A stretch of DNA of 64,000 nt from Streptomyces sp. NBC_01723 (GTDB lineage Bacteria > Actinomycetota > Actinomycetes > Streptomycetales > Streptomycetaceae): contig NZ_CP109171.1 in the NCBI RefSeq assembly GCF_036246005.1, forward strand, positions 3,708,001 through 3,772,000. The letters are read 5' to 3'. The position numbers were made by a program, and so were the translations under genes. Below are positions 27,320-36,027 of the stretch, in pieces (the first letter of the stretch is position 1; the number at the start of each line of letters is the position of its first letter). The notes beneath the pieces were generated by a model. The model had not been told where the DNA came from and did no database searches. It saw nothing but the letters and a program-made list of their open reading frames with translations.

Positions 27320-27449
27320 GTGCCGGAAACGGACGCGTACAGGCCGGAACGTGTAAGCGTGGGGGCACGGCGAGGGGTGCGAGCCGGTGCGAGCCATGTG
27401 CGAGCCAGTTCTTTGAGCCCCCTAAACGGACGTACGAGAGGGAACCCTG

Positions 27450-28139
27450 ATGCGGGACGCGTACCACGAGGAACTTGATTCGATCGGTGACGGTCTGGTG
27501 GAGATGGCCCGGCTGGTCGGGTCGGCCATCGGACGCGCCACGACCGCGATCCTCGACTCCGACCTGAAGCTGGCCGAGGCCGTCATCGAGGGCGATCAGC
27601 GGGTCGACGAACTCCAGCACGAGCTGGAGGCCCGGGCGATAACCCTGCTGGCCCGGCAGCAGCCGGTGGCGACGGACCTGCGGATCGTCGTCACCTCGCT
27701 GCGGATGTCCGCCGACCTGGAGCGCTCGGGCGACCTGGCCCAGCACGTGGCCAAGCTGGCCCGGCTGCGCTACCCGGAGCGCGCCGTCCCGCACGACCTG
27801 CACGCGACCATCCTGGAGATGGGGCAGCTCGCGCAGCGCCTGATGGCGAAGGCCGCCGAGGTGATCATCACCAAGGACGTCGACCTGGCCCTCCAGCTGG
27901 AGCAGGACGACGACGCGATGGACCTCCTGCACCGCACGCTCTTCCAGCACCTGATGGACGACCGCTGGAAGCACGGCATCGAGACGGCCGTCGACGTGAC
28001 GCTGCTGGGCCGCTACTACGAGCGCTACGCCGACCACGCCGTCGCGGTCGCCAAGCGCGTGGTCTACCTGGTCACCGGCGAGCACGCGGACGACCTCCAG
28101 GCGGACATCCAGCCGACCACGCAGGTCGAGGGCGCCTGA
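27450..28139 (+). CDS. phoU: PhoU, phosphate signalling regulator
   Basis: A protein of 229 residues with the two-fold repeated three-helix PhoU domain. The metal-binding motif type ExxxD occurs in each half (VIEGDQRVDELQHELEARAI; LEQDDDAMDLLHRTLFQHLM), with VATDLRIVVTSLRMSADLERSG and TLLGRYYERYADHAVAVAKR. It damps PhoR signalling when phosphate is plentiful. AGAGGGA precedes the ATG. Divergent from phoRP across the PHO box, as expected. Confidence 0.95.
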   Translation: MRDAYHEELDSIGDGLVEMARLVGSAIGRATTAILDSDLKLAEAVIEGDQRVDELQHELEARAITLLARQQPVATDLRIVVTSLRMSADLERSGDLAQHVAKLARLRYPERAVPHDLHATILEMGQLAQRLMAKAAEVIITKDVDLALQLEQDDDAMDLLHRTLFQHLMDDRWKHGIETAVDVTLLGRYYERYADHAVAVAKRVVYLVTGEHADDLQADIQPTTQVEGA

Positions 28140-28308
28140 CCCGCGCGGGGGCGTACGGGCGGGGTGTACGGGCCGGGCGCGGGAGCATACGGCCCGGGGC
28201 GCGCGGCGATGCCCCAATGCGCCGTTGATACGGCGGCCGCCCCGGGCGTGCAATGGAGGCGGACACCAGCCTCCGGATGGAGGCAGGCAGCAGCTTCCAG
28301 GAGGAACC

Positions 28309-28464
28309 ATGACCGATTCCCCCAGCACGAAGCCCGACCCCGCCCGGGAACGCCGCACCGAGCGGCCCACCGAGATCCGCGCCCTGCCCCTGATCGCCGC
28401 CTGCGGCTGCGGCTCGGGGTGCGGCTGCGGCTGCCAGTCGGGCAATCCCTGCCAGTGCGGCTGA
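28309..28464 (+). CDS. 51-residue peptide with Cys-rich C-terminus
   Basis: A strong GAGGAA ribosome site lies 5 bases before ATG. Residues 1-30 are hydrophilic and charged (PDPARERRTERPTEIRALPL); the last about 20 residues hold seven Cys in CGC, CGCGC and CQC spacing with Gly, Ser, Gln and Asn. It has no signal peptide or membrane helix. The layout (charged leader, then Cys/Gly core) suits either a metal-binding peptide or a modified-peptide precursor. It lies 169 bp after phoU and 576 bp before a LanC-like gene on the same strand. No known family could be named. Confidence 0.7.
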   Translation: MTDSPSTKPDPARERRTERPTEIRALPLIAACGCGSGCGCGCQSGNPCQCG

Positions 28465-28637
28465 CGGCACAGCGGTGGTGCGTGGGGCGGCCGGGGTGGC
28501 CGGCCGCCCCGGGCGCCCCATGGGTGTCGCGTCGTTCGACTTGAGTACGGGTACTCAGGCTCCGGAGCCGCCCACGTCCGACCCTGGAAACAGGAAGAAG
28601 ACGTAGACCCAGACGACTCCCGGGGAGATCGAGATCC

Positions 28638-28988
28638 ATGAAGCGCAGCCCGATACCCGCCCTCTCCCGCCTCGCCCGCCTCGCCGTCGCCAACCGTGTC
28701 TCGGGCATCTACCTCGCCCTGGTCGGCGGGGCGATGGCCGTGGCCGCGTTGGAGCCCCTGTTCGCGGACAGCCCGGACGCGTCCCTGATCTGGGTCTGGC
28801 CCGCCCTGTTCACCTTCCCCGCCTTCGGCTTCGTGGCCTGGCTCGGCGAGGGGAGCTGGGGCGGCGAGGCCCCGGCGTGGTTCTTCATCGGCGGCATCGT
28901 GCTCTCGGCGCTGGTCCAGTCGCTGGCGCTGGGCGCGGTCTGGGAGGGCCTGCGCGGCCGCCGCGGGCACCTCACCGCGGCCAACTGA
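28638..28988 (+). CDS. Small integral membrane protein
   Basis: A protein of 116 residues with three hydrophobic segments: VSGIYLALVGGAMAVAALEP, IWVWPALFTFPAFGFVAWLG and WFFIGGIVLSALVQSLALGA, and a basic start and end. No enzymatic motif. Similar small SCO-type membrane proteins are common in Streptomyces without known role. It sits 51 bp upstream of the LanC-like gene, so co-transcription is likely. Confidence 0.8.
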   Translation: MKRSPIPALSRLARLAVANRVSGIYLALVGGAMAVAALEPLFADSPDASLIWVWPALFTFPAFGFVAWLGEGSWGGEAPAWFFIGGIVLSALVQSLALGAVWEGLRGRRGHLTAAN

Positions 28989-29039
28989 CACCGCGACCTC
29001 CCCCTGGGTCCGTCCGGTGACGGATGGGAGAGTGGCCGC

Positions 29040-30380
29040 ATGAGGGCAACCGGGGGCACGGTCGTGGCAGCCGACGAGGTCGAGGAACTCGCGGCGGAGG
29101 CGCTGCGCTGGCTGACCGGTGCGGGGCGAGAGGCCCCCGACGGCGGCCTCGCCTGGCCGGACCGCCCCTCGGACGACGCCTCGGACCCGATGCTCTACAG
29201 CGGCACGGCCGGCAACATCCCCGTACTCCTGGAGGCGTGGCGGCACTTCGGTGACGACGCCTACGCCGACACCGCCCTGCGCGCGGCCCGCGAGCTGGCG
29301 CACCGCGTCGACGACATCGAGGACGACTCCCTCTACTTCGGCCGCACCGGGCTGGCGCTCGTCCTGCGCGCCGTGCAGGAACAGCTCGGCGACCGGGCGT
29401 CCGGCGCGGCGGCCGACCGCGCGCTGGCCCTCGTCCGGTCCCGCTTCGACGGGACGCGCTGGGGCCCGCTCTTCGAGCTGATGGGCGGCAACGCGGGGAT
29501 AGGCCTCGGGGCCCTGCTGGCCGGGGACGACGAACTGGCCGTGCTGGCCATGGAGCCGTATCTGCGCACCGCTGAGCACACCCCCGACGGCGTCCAGTGG
29601 GCCCACCGCCCGGACGTCGAGGCCCGGCTGCACCACGTCTCGCACGGCTCGCTCGGCATCGCCCTGGCGCTGGCCCGGGTGGGCGCGGACACCGGCCGTG
29701 CGGACCTGACGGAGCTGGCACTGGCGGGCGCGGCGGACTTCGTGGCGCGGGCCGAGGCGGGACCGGACGGCGAGCAGGCCGGGGGTACCGGGGAAGCCGG
29801 AGCGACCGGGGAAGCCGGCTCGACCGGGGAGGCGGGTCCGGGCTTCCTCGTCCGCCACTCCACCCCCCAGTTCCTCCCCGACCTGATCGAGCCCTTCAGC
29901 TACGGCTGGTGCCACGGCCCGGCCGGCGACGCCCAGGCCTTCCGGCTGCTGCGGGACGTCACCGCCGATCCCGCCTGGTCCGCCCTCGCCGACCGCTGCT
30001 GGCACACGGTCACCCACTCCGGCGTGCCCCGGCGGCTTCGCCCCGGCTTCTGGGACAACAACGGCCGCTGCTGCGGCACCGCGGGCGTCCTCGCCCTGGC
30101 CTGCGACCGCATCGCCGAGCGGCTCGACCCGTACGCCCCGGACGGCTTCGCCCACCTCCTCGCGACGGACCTGGCCGCACACGCGACCCGGGACGAGGAC
30201 GGCGCCCGCTGGTCCAACGTCGAGCACCGCGCCACCCCGAGCACGCTGGAACCGCGCGTCGGCTGGGCCATGGGCAACGCGGGCATCGTCCGCGAGCTGC
30301 TGCGCTTCGTACGCCTGACCCGCGGCGGCGACCCGCGCTACGCCTTCACGTGGCCCGACCAGCCCGCCGTACCCGCGTGA
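29040..30380 (+). CDS. Stand-alone LanC-like (lanthionine cyclase family) protein
   Basis: A protein of 446 residues of the alpha/alpha-toroid LanC family: YSGTAGN near residue 57, active-site-type His202 in HVSHGSLGIALAL, Cys291 in GWCHGPAGDAQ and Cys344-Cys345 in RCCGTAGV. The usual Cys-His-Gly third motif is Cys-Cys-Gly, so zinc would be bound by three Cys, as reported for ProcM-type cyclases. No dehydratase, LanM or LanB domain is nearby. An Ala/Gly/Thr insertion near residues 240-265 (GEAGATGEAGSTGEAG) is tandem-repeat-derived. It could cyclise a Cys-rich peptide such as the product at 28309, or be a LanC-like protein of unknown role. Confidence 0.88.
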   Translation: MRATGGTVVAADEVEELAAEALRWLTGAGREAPDGGLAWPDRPSDDASDPMLYSGTAGNIPVLLEAWRHFGDDAYADTALRAARELAHRVDDIEDDSLYFGRTGLALVLRAVQEQLGDRASGAAADRALALVRSRFDGTRWGPLFELMGGNAGIGLGALLAGDDELAVLAMEPYLRTAEHTPDGVQWAHRPDVEARLHHVSHGSLGIALALARVGADTGRADLTELALAGAADFVARAEAGPDGEQAGGTGEAGATGEAGSTGEAGPGFLVRHSTPQFLPDLIEPFSYGWCHGPAGDAQAFRLLRDVTADPAWSALADRCWHTVTHSGVPRRLRPGFWDNNGRCCGTAGVLALACDRIAERLDPYAPDGFAHLLATDLAAHATRDEDGARWSNVEHRATPSTLEPRVGWAMGNAGIVRELLRFVRLTRGGDPRYAFTWPDQPAVPA

Positions 30381-30388
30381 GCCGGGGC

Positions 30389-30417
30389 CCCGATCGCACC
30401 GGACCACAACGATCGGG
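30389..30417 (+). terminator. Possible terminator after the LanC-like gene
   Basis: An 8-bp stem CCCGATCG/CGATCGGG with a 13-base loop, 9 bp after the stop. No T-tract; weak. Confidence 0.35.
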
Positions 30418-30465
30418 CGCCGCGGGGCCGCCCCCTGCCACGGTTGACGCAGGAAGGGAGGCCCC

Positions 30466-31335
30466 GTGATCTCGGCACTGAACAGACTCATCGATCTCGT
30501 CGAGGAGCACCTCACCGAGGAGCTCGACGTACCCGCGCTGGCCGGAACGCTCGGCACGACCGAGTACCACCTGCGCCGGATGTTCTCGTCGCTGGCGGGC
30601 ATGCCGCTGTCGGAGTACGTGCGCCGGCGCCGCATGACGGTCGCCGCCGCCGACGTCGTGCGGGGCGAGGACGACCTGCTGAGCATCGCCGTCCGCCACG
30701 GATACGGCTCGACGGAGGCATTCGGACGCGCGTTCCGGGCCGTGCACGGCGCCGCCCCGCGCGAGGTACGCCGTGCCGGAGGCCCCCTTCAGTCACAACC
30801 GCAGCTCAGGTTCCGCCTGACCGTCGAAGGGAGCACTCCCATGGACACCCGTTTCGCCGACCGCCCCGCGTTCCGCCTGATCGGACACGCGACCCGCGTC
30901 CCCCTCATCCACGAGGGCGTCAACCCGCACATCCAGGAGCACATCGCGGCCCTCCCCCCGCAGGAGCACGCCCGCCTCAAGTCCCTCGGCGACACCGAAC
31001 CGGCGGGCCTCCTCCAGGTCTGCGACGACCTCGCCCCCGACAGCGCGGAGGGCACCGACCTGACCTACCTGCACGGCGTCGCAGTCACCCGGGACACACC
31101 GGCCCCCGACGACCTCGACGCCATCGAGGTCCCGGCGGGCATGTGGGCGGTCTTCCGCACCTCGGGCCCCCACCCGGAAACCCTCCAGACCGCCTGGGCG
31201 GCGACGGCGACCGAGTGGTTCCCCTCCAACCCGTGGCGCCTGCGGCCCGGCCCGTCACTCGTGGCCGTCCTGTCCCGCACGGAGGACTTCACGACGGCGA
31301 CGTGCGAACTCTGGCTCCCGGTGGAACCGGCGTAG
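30466..31335 (+). CDS. AraC-type regulator with GyrI-like effector domain
   Basis: A protein of 289 residues starting at GTG 30466 with GAAGGGAGG upstream. The N-terminal about 105 residues are a two-helix-turn-helix AraC domain (VPALAGTLGTTEYHLRRMFS; IAVRHGYGSTEAFGRAFRAV). Residues about 125-285 are a GyrI-like/SOUL-type ligand-binding domain (FADRPAFRLIGHATRVPLIH; DLDAIEVPAGMWAVFRTSG), as in Rob and BmrR-type multidrug sensors. The order DNA-binding first, effector second, is typical. Target genes are not evident; the small genes just downstream are candidates. Confidence 0.9.
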   Translation: MISALNRLIDLVEEHLTEELDVPALAGTLGTTEYHLRRMFSSLAGMPLSEYVRRRRMTVAAADVVRGEDDLLSIAVRHGYGSTEAFGRAFRAVHGAAPREVRRAGGPLQSQPQLRFRLTVEGSTPMDTRFADRPAFRLIGHATRVPLIHEGVNPHIQEHIAALPPQEHARLKSLGDTEPAGLLQVCDDLAPDSAEGTDLTYLHGVAVTRDTPAPDDLDAIEVPAGMWAVFRTSGPHPETLQTAWAATATEWFPSNPWRLRPGPSLVAVLSRTEDFTTATCELWLPVEPA

Positions 31336-31346
31336 CCACCATCCGC

Positions 31347-31373
31347 CCGGCCACCGATGAGTTCGGTGGCCGG
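31347..31373 (+). terminator. Hairpin after the AraC-GyrI gene
   Basis: An 11-bp stem CCGGCCACCGA with a 5-base loop, 11 bp beyond the stop codon. No T-run. Confidence 0.55.
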
Positions 31374-31434
31374 CTGCCGTCCTACTCCCTGAAGACGGAC
31401 GCCACGCAGAACTCCCGAACAGGCGGTACGGACG

Positions 31435-31698
31435 ATGGACGCACGATTCACCGCGACCCTGCGAAAGAGCCCGAACAAGGGCGGCTGGACCTACGTCGTC
31501 TGGCCCGAGTCGACCACCTTCTTCGGCACCCACGGCCTGGTGAAGGTCCGCGGCACGATCGACGGCCACCCCTTCCAGAGCTCCTTCATGGCCCTGGGCG
31601 ACGGCACCCACAAACTGCCGGTGAAGGCGGAGGTGCGGAGGGCGATCGGGGAGGGGGATGCGGTGACGGTGCGGCTGGTGGAGCGGGTGGATGCCTGA
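31435..31698 (+). CDS. DUF1905-family small protein
   Basis: A protein of 87 residues, beta-rich, with the family pattern [20 protein letters not shown], then [20 protein letters not shown] and the [19 protein letters not shown] block. The family often occurs alone or fused to a YdeI-like domain; its function is unknown. ATG 31435 follows a CGGACG stretch with only a weak ribosome site. Confidence 0.85.
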   Translation: MDARFTATLRKSPNKGGWTYVVWPESTTFFGTHGLVKVRGTIDGHPFQSSFMALGDGTHKLPVKAEVRRAIGEGDAVTVRLVERVDA

Positions 31699-31977
31699 CC
31701 CCTGGGCCGCCCATGCACCATTCGAACGAAGACGGCCCCTGGACGACGCCGACGTGCCGCGGCGATCACCCTCTCGACCGTCCTCTGAGAAGCCACCCGC
31801 CGACGCGGCCGTCGGTTTGGACACGGGTTCCCGACCGGGTGTTCGCATGTTTCCCGCATGTCCCTCGCATGCCTCGCCGGGCCGATGAGTTTGCCCGCCG
31901 CCTGCGGTCCCTCCACTGTGACACCCCCGCCGCTGCGGGGCGGGAAGCGGAGCAGCACCCCCATGCATGGAGGAGCG

Positions 31978-32574
31978 ATGGAAGCCGAAGCAGGCAATCC
32001 GATCAGGCTGTACATGTCGATGTCGCTCGACGGCTACGTCGCCGGCCCGGACGATCGACCGGGCCAGGAGCTCGGGCGCTCGGGCGGTCGTCTCTTCAAC
32101 TGGCTCGACGACCGGGAATCCGACGGTCCCAGCGGACAGGTCTACCGCGAGGCGCTGGCGACCGGCGCGCTGATCTCCGGCCGTCGGACCTTCGAACTCG
32201 CCGGGCGCTGGCAGGGCGACCATCACCACGGCGTGCCGATCTTCGTCCTCACCCACCGGGTGGACGACGGAGACGTGCCACCCGGCCACACGCGATTCGT
32301 CACCGACGTCGAGGACTGCGCCCGTCAGGCTCGCGCGGCCGCCGGGGACCGCCCGGTCATGGTGCACGGGGCGGGCGCGGCCCAGGCACTCCTCCGAGCC
32401 GGGCAACTGGACGAGATGGAGATCCACCTGGTCCAAGTCCTCCTCGGAGGCGGCCGACGGCTCTTCGACCACCTGGGCAGTGATCACATCGAACTCGACC
32501 TCGTCCGACGCCTCGACGACCGGGACGTCACTCACCTGCGCTACCGGGTGCGTCGCCCCGGGGCGACGGCATGA
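31978..32574 (+). CDS. Dihydrofolate reductase-like (RibD C-terminal family) protein
   Basis: A protein of 198 residues. The start ATG 31978 has GGAGGAG just upstream; longer in-frame reading is rejected. LYMSMSLDGYVAGPDDRPGQ is the family N-terminus, followed by ALISGRRTFELAGRW, VPIFVLTHR and the NADP-loop VMVHGAGAAQALLRAGQLDE with EIHLVQVLLGGGRRLF. It resembles YwjB-type reductases rather than true DHFR. The substrate is unknown. The 279 bp upstream (31699-31977) shows no gene. Confidence 0.87.
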   Translation: MEAEAGNPIRLYMSMSLDGYVAGPDDRPGQELGRSGGRLFNWLDDRESDGPSGQVYREALATGALISGRRTFELAGRWQGDHHHGVPIFVLTHRVDDGDVPPGHTRFVTDVEDCARQARAAAGDRPVMVHGAGAAQALLRAGQLDEMEIHLVQVLLGGGRRLFDHLGSDHIELDLVRRLDDRDVTHLRYRVRRPGATA

Positions 32575-32678
32575 GGTTGCTGGCGAAGACGCCGAGCCGG
32601 ATCCCCTCGTTGCGGCGGGCGGATCGGTCGGGTGCGGAGCATCGCGGCAGGGCCTGTCCGGGCCCCGCGGGCGGGTGC

Positions 32679-33491
32679 TCAGGGGCACCGCCCGTCGTCG
32701 GGCCGCGGGGCCGGTGAGGCCACCGGCTCGAAGGCGGTAATGGTGTCGACGAGGTCGGCCGGGGCTTCCAGCGGGATCAGGTGACCGGTACGGGGGACCA
32801 CCACGAAGTCGGCTTGGGAGAGGTAGGGCACCAGGTTGTCGCGGAGCACGCCGACGGGCTCCACCTGGTCGTGTTCTCCGGCGACGACGAGAGCCGGCAC
32901 GTTGACCATGCGCGTGTGCTCGGTGATGTCCTGCGCGATGCCGCGCAGCGGCCACTCGGCGCGGGCGGCATCGGTGACGGTCCGCGAGTCGGTCACGATC
33001 TGCGCCTTGACCGGAGCGGGCAGCTCGGTCGCGGTGAGGACATGATCCCGTGCCCCGGCCACGGACTCGGCGGAGTCGTAGGCGTGCGAAAGGGCTTCCC
33101 GGTACTCGGCAGTGACCTGGGCGGCGGGCTTCGCCGGGCCGGAGCCCACGAGAACGAGGCCGCGCAGGCCGGCGGGCCGGGTGGCCGCGACCAACTGTGC
33201 GACCTTGCCCCCCATCGAATGCCCCACCATGACGTAGTCGCTGACCCCCGCGTCCGCGAGCACGGCGAGCGTGTCGTCGGCGAGCTGACCGAGCGTAAAG
33301 GGACCGGGCAGAGCACTCGACCGGCTCCACCCGCGGAAGTCGACCGTGAGCACGTCACGGCCCGCCAGGCGGTCGACGACGAGGTCCCAGGAGCGGGCAG
33401 AACCACCCCAGTAGTGCAGGAACACCAGAGTCGGCCCGGTCCCCGGCCGATGGTCGTAAACGGGCAGAAGCGTCTGCTGCGTCGTGTTCAT
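32679..33491 (-). CDS. Alpha/beta hydrolase
   Basis: A protein of 270 residues with a complete serine-hydrolase fold: oxyanion strand TLVFLHYWGGSARSWDLVVD, nucleophile elbow GHSMGGK (Ser near residue 99), acid in VVAGEHDQVEPVG and catalytic His in RTGHLIPLEAP. It resembles esterases and chloroperoxidase-like hydrolases. Divergent from an AraC regulator 93 bp away, which probably controls it. Substrate not predictable. Confidence 0.88.
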   Translation of the reverse strand: MNTTQQTLLPVYDHRPGTGPTLVFLHYWGGSARSWDLVVDRLAGRDVLTVDFRGWSRSSALPGPFTLGQLADDTLAVLADAGVSDYVMVGHSMGGKVAQLVAATRPAGLRGLVLVGSGPAKPAAQVTAEYREALSHAYDSAESVAGARDHVLTATELPAPVKAQIVTDSRTVTDAARAEWPLRGIAQDITEHTRMVNVPALVVAGEHDQVEPVGVLRDNLVPYLSQADFVVVPRTGHLIPLEAPADLVDTITAFEPVASPAPRPDDGRCP

Positions 33492-33584
33492 GATGGCTCT
33501 TCCGGTCGGTGCTCTGGGCGATTGCCCTGTGTGTTCATTGAAACTTCCGCACCCGGACGGGACATCGGCGTGACTGGTCGCCCG

Positions 33585-34430
33585 ATGGTGAAAACTGGAC
33601 ACGTGAGCGTGATCCGGCAGATGACCTACCAGCCCTCGGGACGCCCCGCCGCCTCGGTCGAGACGATGACGTTCGGCCGCCTTCGCGAGCTGAACGACGG
33701 CGGCACGCAGCGCGCCGACTTCCACGTCCTCGCCGTCATCGACGCCGGACCCGGCTCGGTCACGGTCGATTTCCGCCTCCACCCGCTCCGGGACCGGTCC
33801 GCGGTGTGGATTCCACCCGGCGCGGTGCACCGGTGGGACGACATCGCAAAAACGGCAGGGCACCTCGTGCTGTTCGTGCCGACCGCGCCGGTCACCCACG
33901 CCACCCGGGAACTCGTCGCCTCCCCGGACCTGGCCGCGCACTGGAGCATCCCCGACGCCGACTGGCCCTTCGTCGACGCGGCACGCGGCCATCTCCTCCT
34001 CGAAGCATCCGCCCCACCCGGTGACTCCTCGACGGAGCTGCCCGAGATCCTGCTCTCCGCGCTCCTCATCCGGCTGCACCCACCGCACGCCGAAGCACGG
34101 CTCACACCTCCGGTGTTCCGGTTGTTCCGCGCCAGCGTGGAAGCGCACTTCCGGCAACACCACGACGCCGGCTACTACGCCCGTGCGCTGGGATACGCGC
34201 CCCGCACCCTCTCACGAGCGGTGCAGCAGGCCACCGGCCGCACCGCGAAGGCGTACATCGTCGAACGGATCACCCTGGAAGCCAAACGGCTCCTCGCTCA
34301 CGACCGCCTCACCGCCGCCCGCTGCGCCGACGTACTCGGCTTCCCCGACGCGTCCAACTTCTCGGTGTTCTTCCGGAAGGCGACGGGCAAACGCCCGGGC
34401 GCGTGGCAGGCGACGGCGGCCGGCGAGTGA
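33585..34430 (+). CDS. AraC-family regulator (cupin sensor)
   Basis: A protein of about 281 residues. The N-terminal cupin-like sensor contains HVLAVIDAGPGSVTVDFRLH and SAVWIPPGAVHRWDDIA. The C-terminal AraC domain has YARALGYAPRTLSRAVQQAT and CADVLGFPDASNFSVFFRKA. The start is uncertain: ATG 33585 or GTG 33603, neither with a good ribosome site. Divergent from the alpha/beta hydrolase gene, so local control is likely. Confidence 0.85.
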   Translation: MVKTGHVSVIRQMTYQPSGRPAASVETMTFGRLRELNDGGTQRADFHVLAVIDAGPGSVTVDFRLHPLRDRSAVWIPPGAVHRWDDIAKTAGHLVLFVPTAPVTHATRELVASPDLAAHWSIPDADWPFVDAARGHLLLEASAPPGDSSTELPEILLSALLIRLHPPHAEARLTPPVFRLFRASVEAHFRQHHDAGYYARALGYAPRTLSRAVQQATGRTAKAYIVERITLEAKRLLAHDRLTAARCADVLGFPDASNFSVFFRKATGKRPGAWQATAAGE

Positions 34431-34488
34431 GGAGGAACTCAGCTGGACGTCGGCTGGACGGAACACGGCGGTCCGAGGCCGCGCCGGC

Positions 34489-36027
34489 TCAGCCCGTCGA
34501 CGGCTGCGCCTCGCAGGCGAGGTCCTCCTTCGGGCGCTTGCCATCCGTGAGGAACGCCGTCACCGCGTCGTTCGCGCAGGTGTTCGTCCCGAACGGGTAG
34601 ACGCCGTGGCCGCCCTGATCGGCGGTCACCATCCTCGCCCGGTCGCCCAGCGCCTCGCGCAGCTTCCGGGCCCCAGCGAGCGGCGTGCCCGGGTCCCGTT
34701 CGTTCTGCACCATGAGGACGTTCGACGGACCCTCGTCGCTGATCCGCACGGGCTTCTCCTTCGGCTCGGGCCAGAAGGCGCAGGGAGTGACGTTGCCCGT
34801 TGAACCGCCCAACATGGGGTACGCCTTGCGGTCGGCGGCGGCGCCGGCCTGGTATGCCGCGACGTCCTGCGGCCAGCGCGAGTCGTTGCACAGTACGTGC
34901 AGCCGGCTTGCCGGGAAGTTGTCCGAGGCCGCTGTCGGAGGCTTGGACGGCAGAGGTCCGCCCTTGTCGAGGGCTTGCCACAGCTTCGCCAGCTCCGGCA
35001 TGCGCGCGTCGGAGAACAGATACTCGAAGCTGATGCCGCGAAACAGCGTCCCGTCCACCCCGTCCACCGGCTTCTTCGTCAGCCGGTCGGCCAGTTCGTC
35101 GTACTTCGCGGCCACCTCCTTCGGGGAGCGGCCCAGCCCGTACTCGGGCTGGGCCGCGACGAAGGCGGCGAAGTCCGGGAAGCGGACCTGCATGCCGCGG
35201 GCCATGAGCCGGAAGCCCGCCGCGTCGTAACCGCCCGGACCCAGGTTGCTGTCCAGGACGATCCGGTCGCCATGGCCGGGGAAGAGTGTCGCGTACACGG
35301 CCCCGAGGTAGCTGCCGTACGACTGGCCGAAGTAGGAGACCTTCTCCTCGCCGAGGGCGGCACGCACCCGGTCCATGTCGCGCGCGGTGTTCGCGGTGGA
35401 CAGGTGCGGCAGCATGTCGGCGGTCTTCGACTTCCCGCACTGTCCGGCGACGGTCTTCGCGTACTCGGCCTCGGCGGTGACCTGCTCCGAGTTCTCCGCG
35501 AAGGAGGGGAAGTTGCCGCGAGCCATCTGCTTCGGTGTGAGGTCACAGGTCACCGGGCTGCTGGCGCCGACACCGCGAGGGTCCATTCCGATGATGTCGT
35601 ACCTGGCCTGCACCTCCTCGGGCAACTCGGCCTTCGCCAGCAGCGCCGGATGGCCCAGGCCCGACATGCCGGGACCGCCCGGGTTGGTCAGCAGCACCCC
35701 GCGCCGGCGGTCCGGATCGCTGCTCGCCATCCGCGTGAGTGCGATCCGGATCGTTCGGCCGTCGGGGTCGTCGTAGTCCAGCGGGACCTTCAAGCTGCCG
35801 CACTGGACGCGGGGCGCCGCGAGCCCCTCGGGACAATCACCCCACTTCAACCCTGCCTTCTCCGCCTGCTCCTCCCGCCTGTCCTGCTGCGCCTTCCGCG
35901 CACGCTTCTCCGCCGCCGTGACCGGACGGTCCCCGTCCTCGTCCGGCCACGTCACGATCGTCCCGGCCGCCGCAACCGCCAGGGCGGCGACCGTGCCCAC
36001 AGTGACCGAGAGCGTCTTGCGCTGCAT
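34489..36027 (-). CDS. Secreted tripeptidyl aminopeptidase-type hydrolase (S33 family)
   Basis: A protein of 512 residues. ATG 36027 has GGGAGGA upstream; a hydrophobic signal or anchor (LSVTVGTVAALAVAAAGTIV) follows MQRKT, then a charged Lys/Arg/Glu stretch. Catalytic features: oxyanion NPGGPGMSG, nucleophile FGQSYGSYLGAVYA, acid in VQNERDPGTPL and His in DQGGHGVYPF, with the TAP-like C-terminal domain and paired Cys. It matches the Streptomyces Tap/SlpD/SlpE group, which remove tripeptides from secreted proteins. No lipobox Cys is seen, unlike SlpD/SlpE. Confidence 0.92.
   Translation of the reverse strand: MQRKTLSVTVGTVAALAVAAAGTIVTWPDEDGDRPVTAAEKRARKAQQDRREEQAEKAGLKWGDCPEGLAAPRVQCGSLKVPLDYDDPDGRTIRIALTRMASSDPDRRRGVLLTNPGGPGMSGLGHPALLAKAELPEEVQARYDIIGMDPRGVGASSPVTCDLTPKQMARGNFPSFAENSEQVTAEAEYAKTVAGQCGKSKTADMLPHLSTANTARDMDRVRAALGEEKVSYFGQSYGSYLGAVYATLFPGHGDRIVLDSNLGPGGYDAAGFRLMARGMQVRFPDFAAFVAAQPEYGLGRSPKEVAAKYDELADRLTKKPVDGVDGTLFRGISFEYLFSDARMPELAKLWQALDKGGPLPSKPPTAASDNFPASRLHVLCNDSRWPQDVAAYQAGAAADRKAYPMLGGSTGNVTPCAFWPEPKEKPVRISDEGPSNVLMVQNERDPGTPLAGARKLREALGDRARMVTADQGGHGVYPFGTNTCANDAVTAFLTDGKRPKEDLACEAQPSTG

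Noticed and set aside
27204..30686. A 1,160-codon minus-strand frame opposite phoU and the LanC-like gene
   Set aside because: No motif or start signal; opposite strand genes are well supported.
31691..31977. Coding extension upstream of the DHFR-like gene
   Set aside because: The in-frame extension has atypical composition, while ATG 31978 has a strong GGAGGAG ribosome site.
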